64,000 nucleotides of DNA from Vibrio europaeus (GCF_001695575.1 NZ_LUAX01000007.1:1724615-1788614), one strand, 5' to 3'. Positions 26,691 to 36,655 are shown, counted from the stretch's first letter. Translations and numbers: made by a program. The notes: generated by a model from the sequence alone, not told the origin.

Positions 26691-28129
26691 TAAAGTTTCG
26701 GTACTGGCACAACTTCTACACTGAAGTTTTTAATACCATATTGTTCCAACTCATCATCTGTTAACGAATACTCCGCAGAACGCTTCGTTCTACTTCCTAA
26801 AGGAATCGTCTTGCCAAATCTCACATCAGAACCAAAAGATGCATCGGCAAAAAACTCTCCAGTAATTTGCGTCTGTATTGGTCTGAGAACCTGGCCAAGT
26901 AAACTTTTCACATTGTCAGCACCATATTCTCTAAGCAACCAAGGCCAATCCCACTCGTTCGAAGTTGCCGGAATATTGCGATGCTCATATTGGTACTTGA
27001 GGCTTTTGTCGTTACCTCCATTGCGGCCAATGACCCAGTTTGCCGTATAGGTAGGTCGATCATCGGGGTGGTAACTTAGAGCATTTCCAGACCAACGCAT
27101 AAAACCCGTTAATGCCAGTTCATAGCTTAACTCAGCGTTAAACGTGTACGGGTAACTGATTGAAGAACGGAAGACCTCCATAAAGACTTCTTGCTTAGTA
27201 TTTGGCGCAACGTTAACAACAATCGTATTGGAGATCCCTTTAGACTCAGAGTCTCCGTTGGTCGTTGCCCAGCTTTGGTTGGCGCCAATCTCTATCGACA
27301 ACTCAGTTTCACCTACAAGAGGCCACTTAAACTTGTTCTTGGTTGAGACTTTTTGACTTAAGCCATAAGTGTCTGTTTTGGACCAATTTGTCGATTTCTC
27401 GTATTTAAAGGTCACTCGATATTGTTGTTCTAGGTCAGACTCATTGGTCACAACCTCTGAGCGACGACCGATCAATTCTTTATCTGATTGAGTAATTTGG
27501 CCAGCATTGAACGTTTCCGGATCAATGTGATATTCAAAACCAGATATATCCATTTTTAAACGTTCGTTGCATCGGTAGCCTTCACAAGATCCTGAATTGT
27601 CCGCATCAATATCATAGTTTCCTAACCCATCAGTAGACGTGATCATATCGTCGCCGACATATTTGCTGCCTGTACCACCAGCCCAGCCAAAACCAAGATA
27701 ATGAGCCAGCAATGCTAGCGGTTGATAAAACTCTTTCTTATTGACTAGATACCATTCAGTATGAGCTTCATCATTTTCAGGCAATACAAGCGCTGCGTAG
27801 TCCGGGATACTGTGGTCTGGTGGCGTGTTGTAGGTACACCATGTTGTACCCGCTAACCTGTCTTGCTTGATGGTTCCATTGTACCCTGACCCCATCAAGA
27901 CATAGCCATCGGCAATATTTGTGATTTGCCATGGCCCCATTTGACCTACTAAATCAGATTTAATTGGCATGATTTCTTCAGAGGTAATTGGTCTAAAACC
28001 AACCTCACAGCTTTGACCTTGAAGTTTAATATCTAAAATATCTACCGCTGCATATACATTTGATTGCACCATGATAAAGACAATTGAACTAGCGACTAAC
28101 GATGTTTTAAAAACCTTATTCTTATTCAC
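26690..28129 (-). CDS. Aerolysin-family pore-forming toxin
   Basis: 479 residues from a GTG at 28129, preferred because AGGAAG lies 6 bp before it and it begins a proper signal peptide ending at NVYA; an ATG at 28186 also has an AGGAAG and adds 19 residues. The protein follows Aeromonas aerolysin from end to end: lobe 1 with the Cys pair (GQSC, TTWC), VGQMGPWQI, MGSGYNG, the second disulfide (GSCEGYRC), THE TNWSKTDTYGLSQK region, FKWPLVGETELSIEI and the pore strands. The activation site is retained as RTKRS, furin-like, before a 29-residue C-terminal peptide. It should bind GPI-anchored proteins and form heptameric pores after cleavage. Confidence 0.95.
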   Translation of the reverse strand: MNKNKVFKTSLVASSIVFIMVQSNVYAAVDILDIKLQGQSCEVGFRPITSEEIMPIKSDLVGQMGPWQITNIADGYVLMGSGYNGTIKQDRLAGTTWCTYNTPPDHSIPDYAALVLPENDEAHTEWYLVNKKEFYQPLALLAHYLGFGWAGGTGSKYVGDDMITSTDGLGNYDIDADNSGSCEGYRCNERLKMDISGFEYHIDPETFNAGQITQSDKELIGRRSEVVTNESDLEQQYRVTFKYEKSTNWSKTDTYGLSQKVSTKNKFKWPLVGETELSIEIGANQSWATTNGDSESKGISNTIVVNVAPNTKQEVFMEVFRSSISYPYTFNAELSYELALTGFMRWSGNALSYHPDDRPTYTANWVIGRNGGNDKSLKYQYEHRNIPATSNEWDWPWLLREYGADNVKSLLGQVLRPIQTQITGEFFADASFGSDVRFGKTIPLGSRTKRSAEYSLTDDELEQYGIKNFSVEVVPVPKL

Positions 28130-28550
28130 GTTATTCTTCCTGTTAATAAATAGAATACAATGCGAAATGTTCTTGTTTTCGCACATATTTTTTACTTCCT
28201 TTAACAGTTATCAATAAAGCTACAATTATTATTAACGGACAAAAACTCACATTGACATATTAAATTTATTTAGAGCCATTGTTGTTTATTTTTCAATCTG
28301 TTAATTTTAAACTAGTGATTAATTACATTAGCTTTTGTTAAATTAATCACACCTTAAATTGCATTTTCTAAATTAGCAGAATAAATATTCGAAAAATCAA
28401 ATTTAGTAATTTCTTAATAAGAAAATAATTTGATCTTAGTTCACCTTTATAAACATTCATAAAACCAATCCTTTGACTCGACACATTCTCATGTGAGATA
28501 CAGGTCAGAGGAGTTAATACTCTACTAATCAACAATTACGAGAACGTTTT
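28130..28550. other. AT-rich divergent promoter region of aerolysin and tlh
   Basis: About 420 bp of very AT-rich sequence (the aerolysin GTG/ATG choice lies at its left end). No ORF. Contains several runs such as TTAATTTTAAACTAGTGATTAATTA with -10-like elements on both strands. Suggestive of xenogeneic silencing with counter-silencing, but no specific site is assignable. Confidence 0.55.
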
Positions 28551-29792
28551 ATGAAGAATGCACTTTTATTGGCTAGTTCGTTAATTGCAGTTCCAGCCAT
28601 CTCCGCTGAACAACCAACCACACCTGAGGCCGTAACAGCGGCTTACGCTGCGTCTGTTCAAAACGATGAAACATACACCTACGTTAGATGCTGGTACCGA
28701 CCTGCTCAAACTCATGACGACCCAGCAACATCATGGGAGTGGGCTTTGAATGAAAATGGAGACTACCTAAAAGTAAACGGGTATTGGTGGTCGTCAGTGT
28801 CATTTAAGAACATGTTCTACACCAACACACCACAATCAGAAATTAAGCAACGCTGCCAAGAAACACTCAATGTTAACCATGATACGGCAGACATGCTCTA
28901 TTACGCTTCCGACAATCGTTTTTCTTACAACCATTCTATATGGACAAATGACACAACACTGAACAGTAAGATAAATCGCTTAGTCGCATTTGGGGATAGC
29001 CTTTCTGATACTGGAAATCTATTTAATGGCTCGCAGTGGGTATTCCCAAACGCTAACTCTTGGTTCTTAGGTCACTTCTCAAATGGATTTGTATGGACAG
29101 AATATTTAGCTGAGGCCAAAGATGTTCCACTCTACAATTGGTCTGTCGGTGGCGCTGCGGGTACAAATCAATACGTTGCGTTAACGGGGATTTACGATCA
29201 AGTTACTTCTTATCTGACCTACATGAAGATGGCCAAAAACTATGATCCAAAAAACACCCTATTTACGCTTGAGTTTGGCTTAAACGACTTCATGAACTAC
29301 GACCGCGAAGTCTCTGACGTCAAAGCGGATCTAAGTAGTGCCCTTATTAGGCTTCGCGATGCAGGGGCGCAACACCTTATCCTACTGACACTACCAGACG
29401 CGACCAAGGCTCCGCAGTTCAAGTATTCCACGCAGCAAGAAATTGAAAAAGTTCGTGCGAAAATTGTGGAGTTTAATGCTTTTATCAAAGAACAAGCAGA
29501 TTTATACAAAAATAAAGGTATGAATGTGGTGCTCTACGATGCAAACACCTTGTTCAACGCAATGACCAGTAAACCTAAAGAGCATGGATTTGCCAATGCC
29601 AAGGATGCTTGTTTAAACATCAATAGAAGTTCGGCACTTGATTACTTATACAGTCATAGCTTCACTAACGATTGTGCTCATCACGGTTCAGATAAATACG
29701 TTTTTTGGGGCGTAACTCACCCAACAACCGCTGCGCACAAATACATCGCAGACAACATAATTAAAGAAGAGCTAAACAAGTTTCCATTCTAA
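28551..29792 (+). CDS. tlh: Thermolabile hemolysin / lecithin-dependent hemolysin (GDSL phospholipase A2/lysophospholipase)
   Basis: 413 residues with a signal peptide to PAISA and an N-terminal domain (about 20-135) that includes the WYRPAQTH and YWWSSV segments. A GDSL/SGNH lipase domain follows. Catalytic Ser150 sits in FGDSLSDTGN, the oxyanion Gly and Asn in VGGAAGTN and FGLNDF, and the Asp/His in FWGVTHPTT. Length and sequence match V. parahaemolyticus TLH. It hydrolyses phosphatidylcholine and lyses red cells in the presence of lecithin. Divergent from aerolysin, so the two may share control. Terminator follows at 29796. Confidence 0.95.
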   Translation: MKNALLLASSLIAVPAISAEQPTTPEAVTAAYAASVQNDETYTYVRCWYRPAQTHDDPATSWEWALNENGDYLKVNGYWWSSVSFKNMFYTNTPQSEIKQRCQETLNVNHDTADMLYYASDNRFSYNHSIWTNDTTLNSKINRLVAFGDSLSDTGNLFNGSQWVFPNANSWFLGHFSNGFVWTEYLAEAKDVPLYNWSVGGAAGTNQYVALTGIYDQVTSYLTYMKMAKNYDPKNTLFTLEFGLNDFMNYDREVSDVKADLSSALIRLRDAGAQHLILLTLPDATKAPQFKYSTQQEIEKVRAKIVEFNAFIKEQADLYKNKGMNVVLYDANTLFNAMTSKPKEHGFANAKDACLNINRSSALDYLYSHSFTNDCAHHGSDKYVFWGVTHPTTAAHKYIADNIIKEELNKFPF

Positions 29793-29795
29793 TAA

Positions 29796-29829
29796 AAAGG
29801 CAGAGGTTTTATCCTCTGCCTCTCTTTTT
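29796..29829. terminator. Bidirectional terminator
   Basis: AAAAAGGCAGAGG / CCTCTGCCTCTCTTTTT with a short loop. Ends tlh and the convergent MFS gene. Confidence 0.9.
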
Positions 29830-29842
29830 AACCCTTATGTCC

Positions 29843-31012
29843 TTACGCAATTGCCTTGTTAGCCCTATAGGTGTTAAGGCCAAAGATAGCTATGACCGCG
29901 AGGACAAACGGCAATACGTAAATATTCATCGTTTGCCACCCTACCGTTGACTCTAACCAGCCAGACATTAAAGCGGTAACCGTTACGCAGCTAAACACAA
30001 AGAACTCGTTGAATGCTTGCGCTTTCGATTTGTTTTGCGACTTGTATGACTGACTAAACAATCCAGTAGCTGCGATGAACATAAAATTCCAACCCACACC
30101 CAAGAGAATCAAGGCCAAGCTGAAGTGCCAAATAGATTGTCCATGAATATTGATTGCAATACACAAAACAAACAGTAAGCCTCCAGTAAGAATCATTGCT
30201 CTTGCGCCAAATCGCTCTATCAGGTTACCGGTAAAAAAGGCAGGGACAAACATTCCAAGCACATGCCACTCAATCACCCCAGCGGCTTTATTGAAATCAA
30301 AACCACAACCTATCATGGCAAGAGGAGTCGCCGTCATCAAAATGTTCATTACCGCGTAAGCAACCATCGCTGCAAACACTGAAATCATGAAATTTGGCGC
30401 TTTAATGATCTCGCTCAGCGGTTCAGAAACGATCTGTTCATGATGCTCGGTAGGTGCTGGGAAGCGGATGGTCTGCAACAAACCAAGTGCAATAATATTA
30501 AGCACAATTAAGGACATGAACGCGCCAACGTACAGCCCATCAGAAGACCACTGCTGCGAATAGATTGCTAGGTTTGGTCCAAGCATTGCTGCCAAAACCC
30601 CGCCTGCCATTGAAATCGAAATAGCCCGGTGCCTTGCACTCTCGTTACATACTTCAATTGCAGCAAAACGATACAAGGTTCCGAAGCCGATACCAATCCC
30701 CAATAAAAATGTTCCGGCACAAAACATCGAAAAGTTTTGTTGCGACAATGCGTAGGTGGCTATCGAAGCCCCCCCAATACCAACTAGGTTGCCAATACTG
30801 AACCCTTTTTTCCTGCCTAATTTTCCCATTATTAAAGAAGCGGGAATCGTCGCACTCATTAAACCGAGAAACTGCAGTGCAACAGGAAGGGTTATAAGGC
30901 TGGAGCTAGGCGCTAATGTTTTCCCCACTAAGCCTATAACCGATATCAACAGTATATTTCCTGTCATCAATAGTGCTTGGCACAATGATAACAGCCAGAC
31001 ATTCCGGTTCAT
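29843..31012 (-). CDS. MFS transporter
   Basis: 389 residues with 12 predicted TM helices and the MFS loop GKLGRKKGFSIGN between TM2 and TM3. The start overlaps the stop of the racemase gene by 4 bp (ATGA), so they form a coupled pair. Close in form to drug/metabolite exporters (Bcr/YfcJ-like). Substrate unknown; pairing with an amino-acid racemase suggests an amino acid or analogue. Confidence 0.85.
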   Translation of the reverse strand: MNRNVWLLSLCQALLMTGNILLISVIGLVGKTLAPSSSLITLPVALQFLGLMSATIPASLIMGKLGRKKGFSIGNLVGIGGASIATYALSQQNFSMFCAGTFLLGIGIGFGTLYRFAAIEVCNESARHRAISISMAGGVLAAMLGPNLAIYSQQWSSDGLYVGAFMSLIVLNIIALGLLQTIRFPAPTEHHEQIVSEPLSEIIKAPNFMISVFAAMVAYAVMNILMTATPLAMIGCGFDFNKAAGVIEWHVLGMFVPAFFTGNLIERFGARAMILTGGLLFVLCIAINIHGQSIWHFSLALILLGVGWNFMFIAATGLFSQSYKSQNKSKAQAFNEFFVFSCVTVTALMSGWLESTVGWQTMNIYVLPFVLAVIAIFGLNTYRANKAIA

Positions 31013-31701
31013 CTTAGCGCCTCTTCAACTGCCGCTTTAGCATGAATTGCAACAGTATCAAACAAAGGTATGTGTGTATCTCTCTGTTCAACCAGCAACC
31101 CTATCTCAGTACAACCTAAGATCACCCCTTCTACACCTGATTCAGTAAGATCATCAATTATTGTGAGATAATCATCTTTCGAACGTCGATTAATCTTCCC
31201 TAAGCAAAGCTCGTTATATATGATGTCGTGGACCAGCTTCCTCTGCACGCCGTTAGGAACAACGACTTCTATGCCAAACCTCTCAGTAAGCCTTTGCTTG
31301 TAAAACGCCTGCTCCATCGTAAATGCAGTGCCAAGAAGACCCACTTTTGTTATGCCGCGCTTCTGCAGCTCAACTCCCGTAGTATCGGCGATATGAAGTA
31401 GAGGTATAGAAACAGACTCTTCAACTCGCTCGGCCACTTTATGCATTGTGTTTGTCGCGATGAGAATGAAGTCAGCCCCTGCCTTTTCAATAGATTGCGC
31501 CGCTTGGCATAGAATACTCGCGTTGGCTTGCCAGTCACCAGTACGCTGTAAAGCCTCGACCTCTGCAAAATCGACACTGTTTAAAATTATCTTCGCTGAA
31601 TGCAGTCCACCTTTAGCACGTTTAACACCCTCGTTTAACTGCTGATAATAGGTCGTGGTTGATTCCCAGCTCATACCGCCAATTATGCCAATTGTTTTCA
31701 T
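31009..31701 (-). CDS. Aspartate/glutamate racemase family protein (YgeA-like)
   Basis: 230 residues from the ATG at 31701 (SD GGGGAAAGGA immediately upstream). MKTIGIIGGMSWESTTTYYQ, TNTMHK and GCTEIGLL match E. coli YgeA, a broad racemase. The position usually held by the first catalytic Cys is Thr (ATNTMHK), as in the YgeA subgroup, while the second Cys (GCTEI) is kept. It would interconvert D- and L-amino acids. First gene of the pair with the MFS exporter. Confidence 0.85.
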   Translation of the reverse strand: MKTIGIIGGMSWESTTTYYQQLNEGVKRAKGGLHSAKIILNSVDFAEVEALQRTGDWQANASILCQAAQSIEKAGADFILIATNTMHKVAERVEESVSIPLLHIADTTGVELQKRGITKVGLLGTAFTMEQAFYKQRLTERFGIEVVVPNGVQRKLVHDIIYNELCLGKINRRSKDDYLTIIDDLTESGVEGVILGCTEIGLLVEQRDTHIPLFDTVAIHAKAAVEEALR

Positions 31702-31812
31702 TCCTTTCCCCTCAGCTGACTTAATAGCAATCACACCAATTATCTGAACATCTAATTGATGCGATTGGTATAATTAATTTAATTAAACAGATATCGAAAA
31801 GTATTACAAACA

Positions 31813-31850
31813 AAAAAGCCCCTAGCTTTCGTTAGCTAGAGGCTTTTGTT
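31813..31850 (-). terminator. Terminator of the pha operon
   Basis: AAAAAAGCCCCTAGCT / AGCTAGAGGCTTTTG; stem with A-run on the left and T-run on the right, so active both ways. 28 bp after the phaC stop. Confidence 0.9.
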
Positions 31851-31877
31851 TTAAGGTCAATAGACCCTTGAGACAAT

Positions 31878-33656
31878 CTAGTTTGTTTCTTTGAGTGGCA
31901 ATACCTGCTTGACGTAATTGCCGGGCGCTGGCCCCAATACTGGGAACTGTTCACTACCTACTTTGAACGGTTCAACTTGCTCATCAGGATTAAAGCCAAG
32001 CAACCATTGATCCCAATGTGTCCACCACGAGCCTTCAGTATGGTCTGCGTTTGCTAACCATTCATCGGCATTGTCATCCAAAGAATCATTGGTCCAGAAA
32101 CCATACTTGCCTTTTGCAGGGTGATTGACGATACCTGCGATATGACCAGATTCACCAAGCACGAATGTCTTGTTGCCACCGACGTTTAGCGCACCACGAT
32201 AGGTTCCTTGCCACAGTGCAATATGGTCTTCCTTGGTTGAGATAAAGTAGCTCGGCACTTTGATCTTATTCAGGTCGATCCATACCCCGCCAATTTTCAC
32301 GCCTTTGTCTTCTACTAACTTATTGTTTAAGTAGAGTTCACGTAACATGAAGTTGTGGGTGTCTGCGGCTACGTTGGTACTGTCACTGTTCCAATACAGC
32401 AGATCGAAATCGACTGGACTGTTACCTTTTAGGTAGTTGTCAACGTAGTAGTTCCAATAGAGGCTATTTTCACGCAGAAGGCTGAACGTCACACTTAGAG
32501 AGCGACCATCCATATAACCTTTGGCACTATTCTGCGCTTCAATTGCATTAATGATTGTGTCGTTGATATACGCGCCAACTTCTCCAGGCTGAGAGAAATC
32601 TAATAACGTAGTGAAGAAAGAGGCACTCTTAATGCGCTTTTTCATTCTCTTCGCTGCATAGTAGGCAATCGTAGACGCCAGTACAGTACCACCAATGCAG
32701 TAACCCGCCGCGTTAATTTGATCTTGCCCTGTGATGTCTTCAATCGCCGATACGGCTTTTGCGACGCCATCAGTGACATAGTCACCAAATTCAACATTAC
32801 GCTGCTCTTTACCTGGATTTCGCCATGACATCATAAATACGGCGTGCCCCTGTTCAAGGAGCCAGCGAACCATTGAGTTTTTCTCGCGTAAATCAAGAAT
32901 ATAGTATTTGTTGATAAACGGAGGCACGATCAAGAGCGGTGTTGCGTTGACTTTTTCCGTCATTGGGCGGTATTGAATCAACTCAAACAGCTCATTTTGG
33001 AAGACAACGTCACCTTGCGTGTTGGCAATATCCTCACCGATTCGAAAGGCGTTATTATTGGTCATTCGAATCTTAAGGATATCCGCACTCGACTCTACGT
33101 CTTCTTTCAACTGCTCTAAACCAGCGAGTAGGTTTTCGCCATTTTGCTCCAACGTCAGCTTAAGCAACTCTGGGTTGGTGGCGATATAGTTACTTGGAGA
33201 CATTGCATTGATTGCCTGTCGTGAGAAAAAGCTGATACGTTCTTTGCTTTTCTCATCCAGACCTTCGATGCTTTCAATCGTCTCTAGGTAAGTTTTACTA
33301 AATAGAAGATAAGACTGCTTGATGAAGTTGAAGAAGATATCTTTTTGCCACTCTTCGTGGGCAAAGCGCTTATCACCTTTTTCCGCTTTAACAAGTTCTT
33401 CCGTATTGGCAGTTAAGGCTACATTTTGCCATATCTGTAGTTGCTGCTGCCACCATTCAGCTTGGATTTTTAGCAATGCAGCAGGTTGATTTGCGGCACT
33501 TTCGAAAAGTTTGGTTGTATCTTCGAGATTAACCTCTTGCATCGCTTTGTTGAGGGGAGAGTTTGCGGCTGCCCTGCTGAGTTCTAGATCTTCCCACCAT
33601 TTTTGATTGGTTTCTTGGAGCTTAACAAGGTAGTCCGAAAAGAAGTGTTGTAACAT
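31878..33656 (-). CDS. phaC: PhaC, class I polyhydroxyalkanoate synthase
   Basis: 592 residues. Polymerises 3-hydroxybutyryl-CoA on the granule surface. The lipase-like box GYCIGG holds catalytic Cys320; Asp477 (KEDH) and His505 (GESGHIAG) complete the triad. The N-terminal 200 residues form the regulatory domain. Last gene of phaB-phaA-phaP-phaC; a hairpin precedes it at 33676. Length is typical for class I. Confidence 0.95.
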   Translation of the reverse strand: MLQHFFSDYLVKLQETNQKWWEDLELSRAAANSPLNKAMQEVNLEDTTKLFESAANQPAALLKIQAEWWQQQLQIWQNVALTANTEELVKAEKGDKRFAHEEWQKDIFFNFIKQSYLLFSKTYLETIESIEGLDEKSKERISFFSRQAINAMSPSNYIATNPELLKLTLEQNGENLLAGLEQLKEDVESSADILKIRMTNNNAFRIGEDIANTQGDVVFQNELFELIQYRPMTEKVNATPLLIVPPFINKYYILDLREKNSMVRWLLEQGHAVFMMSWRNPGKEQRNVEFGDYVTDGVAKAVSAIEDITGQDQINAAGYCIGGTVLASTIAYYAAKRMKKRIKSASFFTTLLDFSQPGEVGAYINDTIINAIEAQNSAKGYMDGRSLSVTFSLLRENSLYWNYYVDNYLKGNSPVDFDLLYWNSDSTNVAADTHNFMLRELYLNNKLVEDKGVKIGGVWIDLNKIKVPSYFISTKEDHIALWQGTYRGALNVGGNKTFVLGESGHIAGIVNHPAKGKYGFWTNDSLDDNADEWLANADHTEGSWWTHWDQWLLGFNPDEQVEPFKVGSEQFPVLGPAPGNYVKQVLPLKETN

Positions 33657-33675
33657 AGTGCTACTCCTAAGATCG

Positions 33676-33698
33676 GAAAAATGCCGCCTTTCGGCGGC
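33676..33698 (-). terminator. Intercistronic hairpin between phaP and phaC
   Basis: Minus strand: GCCGCC GAAA GGCGGC followed by ATTTTT. A GNRA-type loop and T-tract make it a likely partial terminator that keeps phasin high and synthase lower. Confidence 0.7.
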
Positions 33699-33711
33699 AG
33701 AGAAGTCAGTG

Positions 33712-34059
33712 TTATGCTGGAGTCACTGTCTTAATATTTTCCGATGTCATTTGCTCAACATCATCTTTGAACTCTTTGGCGATAGATTGCAGCTTGTTGC
33801 TGTCGTCCATCATCTGTTGAGATAGCTTAGTCAACACGTTAAGCTGCTGGCTATTGAACGCGGTTAGTGACGTAACGTCTTTCACTTCACTTGCCGCTTT
33901 CATTTGCGTTAGCCCCATCTCGCTGTAAGTGCGGATAGCATTTAGTTGAAGCTCAGTAAGCACTTCGACGTTCTTGGTCACAAGCTTGTTAAACTTCACG
34001 TATGGTTCTAGGCCTTTTTCAGTTTGATCTGTAAATGTTTTGAAGAAATCTGTGTACAT
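33712..34059 (-). CDS. phaP: PhaP phasin
   Basis: 115 residues from the ATG at 34059 (MYTDFFKTF). All-helical amphipathic protein with the phasin pattern around AIRTYSEMGLTQMKAA. Coats PHB granules and limits their size. Between phaA and phaC, in the operon. The three-residue longer start (MILMYT) is possible, but SD AGGAGTGAT sits better with MYTDFF. Confidence 0.88.
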   Translation of the reverse strand: MYTDFFKTFTDQTEKGLEPYVKFNKLVTKNVEVLTELQLNAIRTYSEMGLTQMKAASEVKDVTSLTAFNSQQLNVLTKLSQQMMDDSNKLQSIAKEFKDDVEQMTSENIKTVTPA

Positions 34060-34094
34060 GAGTATCACTCCTAAGTTAAGTCCATTTAAATGGT

Positions 34095-35303
34095 TTAGTT
34101 AATTGATTTAATTACTACTGCAGTGCCCATACCGCCACCTACACACAGTGAAGCGACACCATATTGACCTTGCCCGCGATTAAGTTCATGGATTAATGAA
34201 ACAAGAATGCGGTTACCCGATGCGCCAAGTGGATGGCCTAAAGCAATCGCGCCACCATTTGGGTTTGCTTTATCGAGAATGGATGAGACAGATACCTGAT
34301 GTTTGTCTGCTAACTGATGAATGACGCCTAGCGCTTGGGCGGCAAACGCCTCATTCAACTCATAGACATCAATATCGTCGGTTTTAAGCTCAGCTTTTGC
34401 CAATGCTTTAGTGACTGCTTCGACAGGACCAAGCCCCATAACTTCAGGCGCTAAACCTGACTGAGCGTAGCTGACGATTTCAGCAATTGGCGTCAGACCG
34501 TGTTGTTTGACTGCTGACTCACTCGCGACGATAATTGCACTCGCGCCGTCGTTAATACCTGAGGCGTTACCCGCTGTAACCGTACCTTCACGGTCAAAAG
34601 CTGGTCGAAGTTTTGCTAATCCGCTTAATGTTGCTTCTGGTTTTGGGTATTCGTCAGTATCAAAAACAATCGTTTCACGACGTTTTTTCACATCAACTGA
34701 AACAATCTCATCTTTGAACTTACCTGCTTCAATTGCAGAAACCGCTTTCAACTGACTCGCTAGAGCATATTCATCTTGCTGCTCGCGAGATAGGCCAACT
34801 TCTTTCGCTACATTTTCTGCCGTCACACCCATATGGTACTGGTTGTAAACGTCCGTTAAGCCGTCATTAATCAGCAAGTCAGTCAGGTTCATGTTGCCCA
34901 TTTTATGACCATCACGAATACCAGAAGGCACGGTGAAAGGAATCTGAGACATCACTTCAACGCCTGCAGCAACAACGACTTGTGCATCACCAGAACGGAT
35001 ATGGCTAACGGCGTCCATAACCGTTTTCATTCCGCTACCACAGACCATATTCAGCGAATACGCAGGCACTTCGTTTGGTATACCGGCATAAACCGCGGCT
35101 TGGCGACCAACACCCATACCTTGACCCGCACTGATCACATTGCCAACGATCACTTCATCAATAGAGCCAACATTCACGCCACTTTCAGAGACTGCAGCTT
35201 TAATCGCGATTGAAGCCAAGTTGCCTGCTGAAATATCTTTCAGTGAACCGCCAAAAGCGCCGATCGGGGTACGCTTAGCACCAACAATAAATACTTTTTC
35301 CAT
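34095..35303 (-). CDS. phaA: PhaA, acetyl-CoA C-acetyltransferase
   Basis: 402 residues. Condenses two acetyl-CoA to acetoacetyl-CoA. Nucleophile Cys88 (NMVCGSGMK), His357 (ALGHPLGASG) and Cys387 (SLCVGGGMG) form the thiolase active site. Supplies PhaB, which lies immediately upstream in the operon (12 bp). Confidence 0.95.
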   Translation of the reverse strand: MEKVFIVGAKRTPIGAFGGSLKDISAGNLASIAIKAAVSESGVNVGSIDEVIVGNVISAGQGMGVGRQAAVYAGIPNEVPAYSLNMVCGSGMKTVMDAVSHIRSGDAQVVVAAGVEVMSQIPFTVPSGIRDGHKMGNMNLTDLLINDGLTDVYNQYHMGVTAENVAKEVGLSREQQDEYALASQLKAVSAIEAGKFKDEIVSVDVKKRRETIVFDTDEYPKPEATLSGLAKLRPAFDREGTVTAGNASGINDGASAIIVASESAVKQHGLTPIAEIVSYAQSGLAPEVMGLGPVEAVTKALAKAELKTDDIDVYELNEAFAAQALGVIHQLADKHQVSVSSILDKANPNGGAIALGHPLGASGNRILVSLIHELNRGQGQYGVASLCVGGGMGTAVVIKSIN

Positions 35304-35315
35304 TATCCCGTCTCC

Positions 35316-36056
35316 TTAATGCATGTGTAAGCCGCCATTTACAGAGAGCGTTTCCCCTGTAATGTAGGCACCAGCTTCACTTGCTAAAAAAGAAACAGAT
35401 TTAGCCACTTCCTCTGGAGTCGCTAAGCGACGCATTGGAATCTGAGCTTTAATTGATTCAAGGACTTCTGGTTTCATCTCTTCTACCATTGGCGTACCTG
35501 TGTAACCAGGAGCAACAACATTGACTGTCACACCTGCGCGAGCACCTTCCGCTGCTAGTGCTTTGGAAAAGCCAATCATGCCCGCTTTGGCAGCCGAGTA
35601 GTTTGTTTGTCCGAACTGACCTTTAATTCCGTTAACCGAAGAGATATTGATCACTCGACCATTGCCCTTCTCACACATAGCAGAGAACAGCGGCTGAGTA
35701 ACATTGAACACACTGTTCAAGTTCGTTTCGATAACGTCTTTCCATGCGGTAGCCGTCATCTTTTTAAACGTGCCATCTCGCGTGATTCCAGCATTGTTGA
35801 TGACAACATCAACGGTACCTTCTTCCACAAGCAGGCTCGCTAAACGCTCTGCACATTGCTCGGTATCAGTAACATCAAGTTCAAACAGACGTACTTGGTC
35901 TTCATTGAAACCTTTTTCGTTAAACCATTCTTGAGCACATTGTTTTTTACCCGTGAAATGAGTGGCGATGACACGGTAGCCATCATTCACCAATTGAGTA
36001 GTAATAGCAGAACCAATTCCGCCTTTAGATCCAGTGATCAAAGCGATTTTCTTCAT
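35316..36056 (-). CDS. phaB: PhaB, acetoacetyl-CoA reductase
   Basis: 246 residues. NADPH-dependent SDR: TGSKGGIG cofactor loop, NNAG, the catalytic Ser in INISSVNG and YSAAK tetrad. Gives (R)-3-hydroxybutyryl-CoA for PhaC. First gene of the operon. Confidence 0.95.
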   Translation of the reverse strand: MKKIALITGSKGGIGSAITTQLVNDGYRVIATHFTGKKQCAQEWFNEKGFNEDQVRLFELDVTDTEQCAERLASLLVEEGTVDVVINNAGITRDGTFKKMTATAWKDVIETNLNSVFNVTQPLFSAMCEKGNGRVINISSVNGIKGQFGQTNYSAAKAGMIGFSKALAAEGARAGVTVNVVAPGYTGTPMVEEMKPEVLESIKAQIPMRRLATPEEVAKSVSFLASEAGAYITGETLSVNGGLHMH

Positions 36057-36655
36057 TAAGAGACTCCATTCTTAACAGCAATAAATAACCAAACGATTTT
36101 CTTTTATTGATGCTTGCTATTAAGCACCAACCAACGTCATTAATAAATTCTTGTAAGACTTTTCTTTCGTCTTTTAATTATCAAAACTAAAGCCTATTTA
36201 TTACAGTTCAAATACTTTTCGAAATTATGTGCATAAAGTTGAACAATGTCTCATATGGAATGTAATGTTATTTAATTGTTAACTCCGACTAAGTTGCTGT
36301 TTTCAAAGAACTTACTGTTATAAACATGTAAATCATTAAACTCCATCATATTGTTTAATAAGGACTTTCTTTAAATTACACTCATTTCATTAGTCTTCAT
36401 CACTCATTGAACAACTGCTATTCGCACTCATTATCAATCAGGATTTTATGACGATTTTGTTACTAATGGACATTGACTTTAGAATGATTAAAACGCCATT
36501 TAATTTAATAGAATTATCAACCAATCCATTTAAACCACTGAATAAAATGACATTAAATACATATTTTCTAATTATACTTTAGTATGAGTAAAACAAGTTT
36601 TTTATAATAGCCATTATTGATAGATGAAATAATAAATACACCCAAAATTAACGCA
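36057..36655. other. About 600-bp AT-rich intergenic region upstream of phaB
   Basis: No ORF above a few dozen codons and no obvious RNA gene. It must hold the pha promoter. Rich in TTAATT and similar; a small RNA cannot be excluded but I see no clear terminator other than that of the RND operon at 36657. Confidence 0.55.
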
